DNA of 64,000 nucleotides, taken from the NCBI RefSeq assembly GCF_019059575.1, contig NW_024883032.1, positions 62,001 to 126,000 of the forward strand, read 5' to 3'. Positions 33,389 to 45,160 of this stretch are shown here, piece after piece. Made by a program: the position numbers and the translations under genes. Source of the DNA: Amphibalanus amphitrite (lineage: Eukaryota > Arthropoda > Thecostraca > Balanomorpha > Balanidae). The notes beneath the pieces are model-generated. The model ran no database searches and was not told where the DNA came from. It saw nothing but the letters and a program-made list of their open reading frames with translations. Each line of letters opens with the position of its first letter. Position 1 is the stretch's first letter.

Positions 33389-34950
33389 CATGTTAGAGGA
33401 GGCCCTGCTATGGGTACTACATCCTATAAGCTTCATCTCCACATGTAAAAGTTCCTGTGGCACAGAGAACGTTGCGAAGCTGCAACATCTTAAGACCTTG
33501 CAGAGGTTCAATTATGACGTACATACTACATACCCAATAGGTCAGCGACCTGAGTTGGCCTGAAGATGCGGTTGGTATCACAAGATCTGGCTTGAATCAA
33601 AGGCCAGGTATGTCAAGCTTCAGCTCTCTATATCGCTGGCGTGTTCGGAGCTAAAAAAACAAAAACAATGGGGGTGGCACCCGCCCCCTCTCCCCCCGCC
33701 TCGACCGGCGAGAGTTAATAATTTGCATAATACCTTCACATCAAACGGTTTTCATTCTTCCTTGCCCTCAGAGTCAAGGCCGGACCAGCACCATTTCATC
33801 CTTATCCTTTTTCTCACTTTTCTGCTCAGCGCTGACGCATTCGCAGGCGTGCTACGGTCACCCTTCCCCAGGCCCCATCTATCTATCCACTACCCAGGAA
33901 ACAGGATGAATAACGGAATGTGGATAGTTCCATGGTGTGAACATGTCCTTCCGGGTTGACTGTTCAAAAGGCTACACTATATGGCCTATCCTATGGAGAA
34001 ATTCCGCTGACCGATGCAATGGGTTGTGAATGTCTCGAGACCCGATGGGACAGCCGGAGTCCGCCCTGCCGCCCAAAAGCCCGCTCCGGATAAGGGCGAA
34101 ATCCAACGAGGCTGGCCTCACCACCGTAGTTGTCTGGTTCGTGGAGATGACCGCCAGCCTGGGAAAGGAAACGTGAGGTGGAGTGCGAATGGCGATGGGC
34201 TTGTCCCAAGAAAGGCAATAACGTTCGAAGCGATAAGTGCCGCTACGCGACCGTCACTTAGATGCATCAAGAATAGTCAATATTGGAGTAGAAGGAATGG
34301 GGCTACTAAAAAAAAGACCGCAAGTCAATCCATGCCTTCAGTGGCATTGAAAAAATATCGATTCGCCATTTGCGCTAGCTAACTCGTAGCATTTATCTAT
34401 TTATTTTCAGTTGGGGATTATGCAATTTGATAGTTGTCAAACATACATATTTTTGCACACATCATATTGCCTTAAATAGTTGTATTTTCACGGGAATTAC
34501 GAGGCGCTAGTCACAAACAGTAGAGTGCGTTGTTATCTTAGCGTGGTAAAGATTCGCCGGCCGCCTTGTGTTGGTGAAGTAATTAACATAGGTACCCTGA
34601 CTGTTTACTTAGCGCACCTTTAGTCCGTTAACACCGCCTGGCAAGTCGTAATGAATTCCTATCAAAGCCTTAACTACCCTACATAATGCCAGGAAAGTAG
34701 GGCCATTCGGATGCACGGCGGGAATCAGAATGACAATCAATGCAGGACACCCCCGTGACCACATCTCTAATTGCTGTCCATCTTGACCCGCTGAACTGCT
34801 GACAAATGGTGACTGCCGTGGTAGCTGCTGCGACGTCTTGACAGACCATAACCAGTGACAAATAGGTGGCATCCGATAAAACGGCCCCCTGGCTATTAAA
34901 GACCAGTCGCAGGTGCATCATTGGGCCACGTCGTATATTTGCCACGCATA
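33389..34950. other. Unassigned DNA with one isolated TTAA-element end
   Basis: Near 33668-33718, GGGGGTGGCACCCGCCCCC then CTCGACCGGCGAGAGTTAA looks like the right end of a TTAA element whose left end I could not find. The remainder has no supported gene. Confidence 0.35.
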
Positions 34951-35268
34951 ATTACGAGCGAGCGAGCGCAGCGAGCGAAGCGAAGTCTTTTCAATATAAC
35001 GGAAAAATCTCAGTATGAGCGGCCCGGCCCGGCCCGGCCCGGCCCAGCCCGGCCCGGCCCGGCCTGTAACGCTTTTGAGAGGCTTATATCTCAGCAACCG
35101 CTGGACCGATTGACCTGCGGTCTTTTTTGTTGGGTAGCCCCATCCCTTCTACCCCGTAATTGACTACTTTTGATACATCTCAGTGACCGTCGTTGCACGT
35201 GCCACGTGAAAAGTCAAGGGTGTTCAAGCTGTTTTGCAAAAGTAGTGATTTTGAGAGGCTCATATCCA
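34951..35268 (+). mobile_element. Helentron/HINE-like repeat, copy 2 (5' part)
   Basis: Begins ATTACGAGCGAGCGAGCGCA, has a GGCCC-type microsatellite at about 35021-35064 instead of GGCC, then TTATATCTCAGCAACCGCTG and CACGTGCCACGTG. It breaks off in a C/G-run segment (35285-35342) before copy 3 starts. No 3' end of its own. Confidence 0.6.
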
Positions 35269-35347
35269 TGGGCGCCGCCACCGGGGGGACGGGGGGGACG
35301 CGTCCCCCCACTCTCAGAATGGAAGGGGGACGTCCCCCCCAAACTCA

Positions 35348-36085
35348 TTACGGAGCGAGCGAAGCGAGCGTAGTCTTTCGTTTCTTTCTGAGTATGCCGT
35401 GGTCACGCTTTTGCTAGGCTTATATCTCAGCAACCACTTGACCGATTTACATGCGGTAATTTTTGTAGGGTAGCACTAGATTCATTCCTTCAACGAGCAT
35501 CGGACTATTCCCGATGCATGTGAGTGACCCCATATGCACGTGCCACGTGAAAAACGAAGAGGTGACAGTTTTGTAGCAATTTCAATATCTCGGTAACTAC
35601 TGGGCCGATTGCGCTGGAAGTTGGCATGTAGGTAGGTATACCCACTAGGCAATGCATATCCGTGTGCCACAGTTGGGGTGCTGCTGCACGTGCGCACATG
35701 CAGGGGTCGATTCCAGATCTCGAGAACGGCTGAACCGATTGTGCTGAAATCTGATACATGGTTAGGGACCGGTTAGTAGGGTGCCGTGCAAAAGTCATGG
35801 GACCCATTTTGCACGTGCGCACGTGCAGGGTGCCGCTTCCAGATCTCGAGAACGGCGGGGCCGATTGCGCTCAAATTTGGCACATCGTTAGGGACCGGTT
35901 AGAAGGGTGCAGTGCACAAGTTAGTTGGAGGTATTCCCTCGCAATTTCGCACACGTTGCGAAATGGTCTAAAAGACCGAAGCACCTAACCAACAAAAGAA
36001 AGAAAGAAAGAAAATTTCGCACGTGCAAGGCCCACCCCACCCTCTCGCTCGCTCCGTTGGTCGCCCCAAGAGGCGTTTTACTGGT
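35348..36085 (+). mobile_element. Helentron/HINE-like repeat, copy 3
   Basis: TTACGGAGCGAGCGAAGCGA at the start; the GGCC microsatellite is absent. Both tandem CACGTG core units are present (35684 and 35811). The 3' hairpin is GTCGCCCCAAGAGGCG followed by TTTTACTGGT. A 60-bp insertion interrupts it at 35953-36012. Confidence 0.65.
35953..36012 (+). mobile_element. 60-bp A-rich-tailed insertion with 10-bp target duplication
   Basis: AATTTCGCAC occurs on both sides (35943-35952 and 36013-36022), while copies 1 and 5 of the host repeat have it once. The insert contains GGTCTAAAAGACC, a short hairpin, and ends in (AAAG)n. This looks like a small, 5'-truncated retroposed sequence of SINE type made by LINE machinery. 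Confidence 0.65.
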
Positions 36086-37112
36086 TGTTATCCCACTCGA
36101 AATTTGATTAGGTCCTTAGGTCCAATGAGACCATTTCAAAGCCGCAAGTATGAAAGAATTAGTGGGAGACATTGGTCGGGGCAGCCACCCCAGTGAGACA
36201 CTTGGGATGAACCCGACCAATTTAACAGGCAGCCCAGCCCACTGGCACTCACTGCACCCGGCAAAGGACGCTCCAGTGGAGCCATTCCCGCATGGGATAG
36301 AGTTGCCCGTCCAGCCCGGAGCAGGGGGTTGCGGCGTGGAGGAGAAGGATTTGACTGTCCTGAGGATGGAAGAGATGGAACGGCCGGTGCCGAATCTGAG
36401 AGGGTCCAGGAGGTTTAGATACTCAGTATATGGGGTGTGGGCCTACATGCATTGGTCTGACCCCCGCCACCTCGGCCAACAAAATCTCCAGCTCTTATCC
36501 GACCTGTCATCGCGGAACTGCCGATTTTTGATATCGTGATCAACGTGTGTCGTATAACACGGCTGGCCGAACACGGGCCTAGTATATTTCGTCTAACCAG
36601 CCAAGAGCATGACTTTACACCATGAATCCGACCTCGAAGTCAAAATCCGAATATTTTCGAAGACTTCAACTCCGACTCTGGCCAAAACTGGCCAAAACAG
36701 TCAACTCCGACTGATTCCGGCTCCGACCCCACACTTCTGCAGTCAAGCTACACTAAATTTCCAGCTTCTAAGAAATAAGCTATACGGTTGACAGGACCAC
36801 AAAACTTTGAGGCGACTTGACTACTTGAATGACAAAGTGTAATCTATGGGAATGACTTCAGTCTTCAAACCTAAAATCGATACCGATATATTTGGCTAGG
36901 GTGATCGTTGGGCTATAAAAGCTCCTGATTTGTTCTCGTCTCAGCTCAAGCTACAAAACTGTTACTTCAGTTCAAAACCTTATGTTAAAAGTGGCATATT
37001 TGCTTTGAACGTTGAATGCATCCGACCGAAAAAGCCACGGTAAGAATGTATACTTTTGGGGGTTTCAGTCGGTCAGTCCGTCCCCCCCAGTCAAAAATCC
37101 GTGGCGGCGCCC
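36086..37112. other. Unassigned DNA
   Basis: An open frame at 36150-36539 matches nothing I recognise. A CTCCGACT-rich stretch at 36630-36740 may be a decayed hAT MITE related to 7970-8393. Confidence 0.35.
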
Positions 37113-37697
37113 CTGCTCATATCTCAGCAGCCGCTTGGGCGATTGTCTTGCGGTAATTTTTGTAGGGTAGATGCATCCCTTCTACCAAAAATAGGATACT
37201 CTCGATGCATATGGGTCACCCCCAGTGCACGTGCAAAATACAACAATAAGAGGTGTCGAATTTGTTCCCATTTTAATAACTCGGTAATTACTGGGGCGAT
37301 TTAGCTGAAACTTGGCATACAGGTAGGCACCCACCAGGCAATGCATTCCCATGCGTTGCGGCTTGGGTGCTACTGCACGTGCGCACGTGCAGGGGGCGTT
37401 TCCAGATCTCGAAAACGGCTGGGCCGATTGCGCTCAAATTTGGTACACGGTTGGGGACCAGTTAGTAGGGTGCCGTGCAAAAGTCAGTTTGGACCCGTTT
37501 GCACGTGCGCACGTGCAGAATGCCGCTTCCAGATCTCAGAAACGGCTGGGCCAATTGCGTTCAAATTTGGCACACCGCTAGCAACCGGTTAGAAGAGTGC
37601 TTTGCACAAGCCCGTTGGAAGTACCTTTCGCCCTTCCGCACGTGCAGGGCTCACTATCTCGCTCGCTCGTTCTTCGCCCAAAAGGCGTTTTACTGGT
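37113..37697 (+). mobile_element. Helentron/HINE-like repeat, copy 4 (5'-truncated, diverged)
   Basis: Lacks the GGAGCGAGCGA start. It keeps CATATCTCAGCAGCCGCTTG, both GCACGTGCGCACGTGCAG core units (37375 and 37500) and the end CGCCCAAAAGGCGTTTTACTGGT. It is the most diverged of the five. Confidence 0.6.
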
Positions 37698-39243
37698 ATT
37701 ATGACGTGTCACGAGTACGACTGACTGATCTAATGATGGCATAGCCTGTATGTACAGAAAATAATGCCTCTGCTATTTGGGATTCTGCCTCGTGTTAGTG
37801 TGGAGCAGAAAAATATCATTTAGCCGTGTGTCAAAGAATCACTGATCAATTGCGTGTCCCTGTCCAATAAGCGCATGAAATTCAGCATATGATAAATAAC
37901 TCGACATTCACTGGTCAATCCATGTATGTACTAGCCTGAATAAAAGTTTTTTATAAGGGCTGATGACTGGTGATGTCAACCATGACATTGCTGTCTTTGG
38001 GATCCTTTATCGAAACTTGGATTGTTTTTACCAACTTAAAATTGAATTGCTGCCTTCTACATACTAGTTTTCAATCATTGATATTTCAATTACCATGAAA
38101 TAGCCGGGAACACTGCAACAACTTTGACTTTCGGCAGACCCACCGTTACATTAGCCCGCATTAAGCCCGGGAAATACAATTAACCCTGATTCCATTCAAC
38201 TATTGGGAACTGGCAGAAACATAAGCGGGCCGCCGAGCCAGCGCGTGCTGGGGCCGCGTCACGGTCGGTCCTCTCGTCACGGCACTGGCGCCGGTCTCGT
38301 GACGCACCGGCAGAGACGCGGCCAGCGCCGCCGCTTCTGGTCGCCGCGGTATCAATACGGACCGATTTCCCAGGCGCCGCGGCCATTTGAATAATTCCGG
38401 CCGGTCCCCGACTGTCGGGCATGCGAGACACCGATTCGTGTGGTGCAGACAATTGTGTCTGGGTAGAAATTTCCTCTTTCGATGGTGCTGTGATGGCATA
38501 AGGTCAGAAATGGGTTTGAGCTGCTCTGGTCACTGTCAGCACTAATAACCCATCGCTGCACCTGTTCGGTCGTGATAGTTGCTTCCTCTAACTTCTTGTT
38601 CTAACTTCGGATGATTGTTTTGTCAACTCTACCTCATTCCCTAGCCCTTGGTTACGGACTAGGTATAAGAAATTACAGTATCTCAGCAAAGTTCTGATTA
38701 GCGTATTGACACCACTCAACGGTGAAACTTCTAGGCCATTGAAATTCAACACCCAACTAAAGTCGCTGGCGGCCCAATGACGACAAATACCTCCTCAGTA
38801 TTCACCGAAATTGAAATAGCAGAGAACTGAAAATGTCCTGCTCCGGCCGCTCCTCTTCTATTTGTCTGTCGCTGAACTTTCGTTAATACTGAATCTCCTC
38901 CAGAAATACGACTTACGTTTATTGACCCAAGTCAGAAATGACTCGCCCACAGAATCATATTCACAATATCTCCTGAGCTGTGAATAGAAAATGAAATTTT
39001 CACTGAATAGGAACAACTTAAATTTAAATGCCCTAAATGACCTCTGACCGAAGTCCTAAACTCATTATGGAAACATTTATCGGACATCTTCGAGCAAACC
39101 TAAGAGTTAGAGTGTGCAGTAAGCTAGTAGCGCAATCAATAGTATTGCACAGGAGGAAATTGGGTTGTTTATTATTAAATTGTTTTGAGTAAAAACTCAT
39201 TATTCACTTTGTACATTTGTTTACGATTCATTGAAATAAATAG
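37698..39243. other. Unassigned DNA with a GC-rich island
   Basis: A CpG-rich island at about 38215-38420 stands out from AT-rich surroundings. Frames there overlap on both strands and look like no known protein. Nothing else is supported. Confidence 0.35.
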
Positions 39244-39540
39244 TGGTGCCAATTTCATGAAATTTCAATTCCAATTCCGATCCCATTCCAAGAAATTGCC
39301 AAGTAAATTTCCAATTTTGTCCAAAGCGGGGGGCTATTCCAATTTTTAACGATTTTTGCATTTTTTGCGTAAATTTTAAAAGTGTTTAAAAGCGTTTTAA
39401 AGGCCTCCGTTTTAAATTTTAAATTTTAAAGGCCTTGTGTTCCGATTAATTTCCAAAAAATGTTAAGAATTCCGTCCAAATTCCAAATTGGAATTGGACA
39501 AAAATTGGAATTCCAAGAAAAGAAATTCCGATTGGCACCA
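39244..39540. mobile_element. MITE with AATTCC-rich inverted ends
   Basis: Begins TGGTGCCAATTTCATG and ends CCGATTGGCACCA. ATAG flanks both ends (39240-39243 and 39541-39544), a likely 4-bp duplication. Both arms are rich in AATTCC/GGAATT, and the centre is T/A-rich with TTTAAA words. No coding potential. Confidence 0.65.
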
Positions 39541-41173
39541 ATAGAAATAAAGCATACGATGCAATATACATAGGTAATCATATCAATGCAATATAGTGTA
39601 CAATGCAACATATGTAAGTACCAGATAAGCCAAAATTTGTCATTGGCTTCAATCGGTTCGGCTCTCTCTCCCTCTCCCCCTTCCTCTCCGACATCCTCAT
39701 CCATCCCGCAGGTCAAGTGGTTCGATGACTCTCAAACTTAACAGACTTTCCTATATAGTCAAGCTTGATGCCACCGCCGCACCGTGGCGCGTTGCTTTCA
39801 ATAGAACTGTACATAAATGTGATGCGAGAACAGTTGAGTGTTTCAATGCCTTGCTTAACACATATGAAGTGCAACACAGTCTTATTCGTTGAGGTACTCG
39901 TAGTTTGGACACAACACAGTGAAAGTGGGTGCCGCTTTCAGTCTAACCTCTGGCCTTTGCTCTGCAGCCATTTGTAGCGGCTCTGAGGTGCCCTAAAAAC
40001 TAACCCAGACGCTAATGGCGACCCGTGCAGGGAAGCCAACCGTCTCAGAACAGAACAGAACAGCTGAGAAAATGTATGGCGTTGAAACTGCACAGCAGTT
40101 GTACCAAACCAAGAAAGGCAACTGGATATCTGCAGCAGTTTATTCTGTCCCCGAGCCAATGCAGTTTTAAAGATAAGGATAAACAATTTATGTATTCATT
40201 TTTTTCCAATCTACTTATCAACAAACTTCTGAAGCTGGCGAACAAAACCTCCTCACAAGATCCTAACTATATCTGCCAATGCAATGTGATGCGTCTTATG
40301 ATTCCGGATGCCAAAGAATTGAACATTGTTCAGCATTGGCCATCTACGAAAAGATATTTTACGCACGCAGTAAAATGGACTTCCAGGGATTAACGGACAC
40401 AGTGCTTTGAACCCTTTGAAGTGCCTTATTGAACTCTATCCAGTGAAATATAGCATGATATGGGTTCCGGGCAAAGGTTTTCTGGAGCGGGAGCATCTGC
40501 TTATGAGATCCATTATTCTTCTTTGTAGCGAACGGATACACACACACCTGAGTGCTTTTAAAATAGACAGAGATTGTATGATCTAACGTGCCGGCTGGCC
40601 GATCGCTCGGTCGACCGGTCCGTCAGACAGCCGACCCACCCGATCAGCCCCGTCCATCCCGGTCAGTTGGCGACCACTCGTTCGGTCCGTACCATGGGTA
40701 CACCCCGCACAGCGGCCGCGCCGATTGTCGTCGCCATCGACGGCGTTTGGGACGTCCGATGACCGGTCATCCATCCTGGCGCGCCGCGGCCGGCCGGCTT
40801 TGTCGATAGGCGGCCGCTGGACTCTGGCCGGACCGACGGGGACCGCGCCCGGCTGACCGGCCGCGGCGGGACCATCTCGGCCACCTCTGCTCAGTGGTTA
40901 CTGTCTGGAGTCTGGACCTCCAGGAGTTTGAGATCTCGAAACACGTGACATCATGGAGTGAAACGATTCCTTATGTCAGGCTGTAATATTTCTTGTGGAG
41001 AACGCTATGACGTGCATTTTTGATAATTTCTCATTTCCCTTTTGGGAAGTTAAAAATCGTACCGATCAGCTACGGTCGATAAAACAAACAATGACAGATT
41101 ACCTAAGAAAATATTTGAAAAATATTAAAAGCGCTCCCAAATCGTGAGGAATAAGTGAAAGAGCAGAACTTGA
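39541..41173. other. Unassigned DNA with a GC-rich island
   Basis: A CpG-rich island lies at about 40590-40880. No supported gene. Overlapping frames on opposite strands there are an effect of composition. Confidence 0.35.
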
Positions 41174-42380
41174 TTAACCCGGCCGGGCCCGGGGGGGGGG
41201 GGGTAATCCCAACCATCGCAGCCCGGGGGGCGTTTTTCGCCCCCCCCCCCCCTGTCTAACTCCGTAAATCAGGGAGCTACGGAAACAAAAGCAATACCAA
41301 ACGAAAGTACCTTACGAGACAATTCTAAAGCACCTAAAATTTTTGACCTCAGGTCAATTTTCAAGGTCAGAGGTCAAGGTCGAAGGCAAAAAACGGCACA
41401 TGTGTAGTGATCTCAAAGTAAGCCTTCTAGAGGACGGCAGACTGCATCAAACCGGCAAAAATGGGTGTCAAACGAAAGAAGATAATCTGAGGATTCCGAA
41501 AATGTGCTCCAAAGCAAAGGTCAAGGTCAAGGTAACGCTCAAAATTGACCTCAAACTTGGCACTTTTTCGCACATCTTGCCTGCTAACTTCCAAGATGTT
41601 TTGAAATGTTTTGAGGCTTATCAGTTCCCTATTTGTGGTTCATCTTGCGACACAAGGCTGCTCAAAGGTCAAGGTCACAGAAGAGTATCCCTGCTAGAGG
41701 CTATTTCACTGATTCAAGTTAGTAATAATAAATAAGACAATTTTGCCATCCGGAAGCTCTAAATGAAGGCTTAGAGGAAAATTGATGCCAGATTCGTGAT
41801 CAGCGGGTACAAATCCATCATAAACGACCTTTCATGTGTCAAGGTCAACCAGAGGTCATTCGAGGTCACATGAGGTCAACATAAAACTTGAACTTTTCCG
41901 AACAAAATATATATCATTCGACGCGGCTTGACAAGGCAAATGCAATGGTACCACTGCCGTATCTCTAGGACCATTTTTGTCGAAGTTATTTGCGAAAAAC
42001 TAAAACCACATTTCGGGGTCGTTGACCTGACCTCTAACCTCAGGCTCAGGTCACCAAAACTATTTTTCTATTTTTCTCTAGGTCAAACGCTACACAACTG
42101 TGCTCGTGATTTGTCTTTATCTCTAAAACTCTATTTTAGCAGCTATTTGAAGTTTGCGTCTGTGACGCCGAAGTTTGCCGTGCAGGGGTCTAGAAAAATG
42201 GACCTTGTGACGTCATCAAGGGGGCTAGGTCCAAATTTTTTACTTCAGAAGATGTCAAATTGATAGGAAAAAAGGTACTGAAAGTTTCGCTTTCCTAGCC
42301 TTAAGCGTTCGGGAGCTATCGCAAATATTCGCCAGGGGGGGGGGGGGGCGATAAACGCCCCCCGGGCCCGCGAGGGTTAA
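41174..42380. mobile_element. TTAA-type element, CGGGCCCGGGG subfamily (copy 4)
   Basis: TTAACCCGGCCGGGCCCGGG opens it and GGGCCCGCGAGGGTTAA closes it, with TTAA at both ends. Stem-loops with tip CG/CG lie at 41225-41250 (T5 loop) and 42335-42362 (loop ATAAA). AGGTCA/TGACCT words are frequent, for example AGGTCAGAGGTCAAGGTC near 41364. Co-linear with copy 3 at 30851 and better preserved. Confidence 0.88.
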
Positions 42381-43603
42381 GCACTTCATCATGCAATTAT
42401 GCACACTTTTTTCTTTCTCCTGCTCCGCTCTGCAGTCGAGGGCTATGGTTGAGATTCAATGACACCAAACAACCACCTCATCTACTTGTGCCAGTGAGCT
42501 GTTTATGAAGGTGAGTGTCAGAGCTGTCCGTGGCTCTAATTCGAACCGCCGTATGATTTCGTCTGTCACCCGCCCCCTCACCGGGTCCCTCACGGTCCCA
42601 GGTGCGCGTGCCGCTCCGATTGGGACGCTAATGAGCGTCTGAGTGTTGTCGCGTGAAATCCGCTGACAGCGAGTTGTAATCACATCGGCACGATGCACAC
42701 TGGTCGGAAACGCCCTCACGAGAGGCCACGGGCGATTCCGGAGTTTCGGATTATTTTTTATATAGATCGATTTGAAATTGGTCAAATTATTATACTTAGG
42801 CCAAAAAAGCTAATCCGGGTGACCAAAAATAGCTGTAATCAGCCCCCGAAGATGGGGTATCCCAGAACTCGGAAACTGACGCGGAGCAAGAGGTTTCTTG
42901 AGCCAGATATTCAGAGTCTTATTACTGATAGACACCAAATTGAATTCCCACATATTATGCATCAAAATGTTCGTTATGAAGTTGCCGACTGGTCAGTGCA
43001 AAATTTTTGGTATACTTTTTCCCTAACTAAGATGTACTATAGCTTTTTTATGAAGGCTCTCCTACAGTGATTCTGGAATATAACTGCAAAGTTTAGGTAA
43101 GGAAACAACAGGTAGTCCCATCTAGTTCCACTCTGATTTTTGTGAGATGAAGTAGGATTTAAATTTACATCAGGGCAACATAAAAGCTAACTGCGCATAT
43201 TTGCGCAAAATTTGCAGGAGCCGTTCTTCCTACCCAACTACCGCCCGCCCCGCCCCAGTTTCGGCTCGGCCGCCGCGCCCGGCTTACGCTGACCTGTGTG
43301 GCCTGCACGCATCCATGCGTAGCTGACTGGTCATTAAAAACAGATGCACTTGAGTTTATGAATTTTGTGAAAAGCGCGTTTTATATATGCATTTATGTAT
43401 GTATTGACATCGAAAGCCTTCCACATATTGCGTGGCGATTACGGCTTGCATTTAAAGAGCCTTGCTATTGACAACCATCACTCGGCTGAAGAAAGTGGAA
43501 ATTGAAACCTTCGTGAATATAAGACGCTGCAAATATAGGACACCTGTCACTGACGTCGGGTTACCTTGGGCCGTCTTTTTACATTAGATCATAATTCCGG
43601 TAT
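42381..43603. other. Unassigned DNA
   Basis: A GC-richer block at 42480-42735 shares CACACTGG.CGGAAACG followed by CGAGAGGCCA with the reverse complement of 45285-45335, so it belongs to a dispersed sequence of unknown type. No gene is supported. Confidence 0.35.
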
Positions 43604-45160
43604 TTAACCCTGGCCGGACCGATTGGTTTTCTACATTGACCGGGGAGGGTTGGTACAACTCCCTCGCCGTTTCGCCTCTAATTGAGCTAGAGCCTCGCGG
43701 AAAAAACAAGCTTGTGTGCCGTTATAAGACGCAAAAATTAGGTACTACCCGATTTTAAGGTCTTAGGTCAGCCAGTGACCTCTTAGGTCAGGTAAGTGCC
43801 ACAAGGCACGGGCTCGGTTTTAGGTTAATTACTTTGCCAAAAATGGTCGCACTGCCGCGATTTTGGCATAATCGTGTTTGTCTAGCTCAGGCGCGTTAAA
43901 TGCTACACTTGGTGTTCGGGTGAAGTCAACTTAACCCTCGCCGGCACAGGCCATTTTGCGTCCTTCGACGGCACAAGGGGGGGGGGGGTTGGTACGACCC
44001 CCCTCGCGTTTGGCCCCTGATCGAGCTAGAGCCTCGCGGAAAAAACGAGCGTGTTGCCCGTCACGAGAGAAAGCCGATGATACCCAATTTTAAGATCCTA
44101 GGTCATCGGGTGACCTTCCAGGTCAGGTCAATGACCCGAAAACCGGGAAAATCGGGACCTGTTAGAAAGTCGTAAATTGTGGCTGCTATGTGGTTTTCCG
44201 GGGTGCTGATCACGAATATCGTAATAGTTTTGATCAGAGATGATGTCTTTAAGCATTTAGACCAGGTCGGCTCAGGTCAGGTCAGGTCAACCGGTAGGGG
44301 TTGTGACGGGTATTCGTAATACGTGTCAACCGCCTCTGGCAGCTTCGTAACATGTTACGAAGGCACCAAAACTACTTCGTAAATGTTCAAATGGTTGCTA
44401 AATTAGACTTCAGCTCCAAAAACTAGCCTAGAAACATGTAAAACTCGAAAAAGTGAACCGAGGTCACCCGAGGTCACCAAAGGTCAATGACCTGACCTGA
44501 CCTTCAGGTGACCTTGACACCCATCCTAATGTATGAGAGCAACATCAAATCACATGTTTGAACGTTTGAAACCACGAAAAGCTTGCAAACGCGCGGCTAA
44601 TGCGAGCCGACATACGCCGAATCGAGATTTCGGCCAAACATGGTCACGGAAAAGAGGTCACAGGTCAAAGGTCATTGGGGTCAGGGTCATGAAATTTTCA
44701 GGGTAGGTGTAAAATTGATCAATGCGAGGGTACTGAAAGTTTCGTCGCGATCGGCCGCTTTTTACGCGAGTTATTTGCGAACCCCCCCCCCCCCCTGTGC
44801 CGACGAGGGTTAAGGTGTTAATCTCGGGTCAAGGTCAGGTCGGAGCCCCTCAGGTCACGAAAATGGTTGAAGGAGGTCATATCGCATATCATTCGATTCG
44901 GCAGGTCTTCCTGAGTCCAATGGTGGCTTTCCCGACTCTCTAGCTCCATCTGATCAGGAGTTATTGACGAAAAACTTACATGGCCTTAGTGACGTCATAA
45001 ATGACGTCACGCAAAGTCAACAATGCTAAAGTCAAGCACTGGACCTTGCAAGGAGTGCATGAAACCATTCCCGGTGCCCGAATAGCAGCTCCCAATTTCC
45101 CTTGTTGACTTAAAGTGGTGCTAGATCCTGTATTATACTCAATTATGACGTCATAACTTA
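43604..45160 (+). mobile_element. TTAACCCTGGCCGG repeat with AGGTCA words, interrupted by a nested element
   Basis: The left end starts TTAACCCTGGCCGGACC. The sequence runs to 43934, is broken by the TTAA element 43931-44813, and resumes GGTGTTAATCTCGGGTCAAG. Relatives lie at 21087 and, inverted, on both sides of the gypsy element. The right end near 45160 is not certain. It carries AGGTCA, TGACCT and TGACGTCA words. Confidence 0.65.
43931..44813. mobile_element. TTAA-flanked element nested in the previous repeat (copy 5)
   Basis: TTAACCCTCGCCGGCACAGG to TGTGCCGACGAGGGTTAA. TTAA on each side replaces a single TTTA or TTAG in unoccupied relatives at 21612 and 19968, direct evidence of target duplication. 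The left stem-loop is at 43979-44004; the right end kept the C run but lost the G run. The interior order matches 47029-47925. Confidence 0.9.

Noticed and set aside
42456-42785. Possible host exon on the minus strand (AFPTSVHRADVITTRCQRIS)
   Set aside because: Part of the block recurs inverted near 45285-45335, which points to a dispersed repeat. No flanking exon or family match was found.
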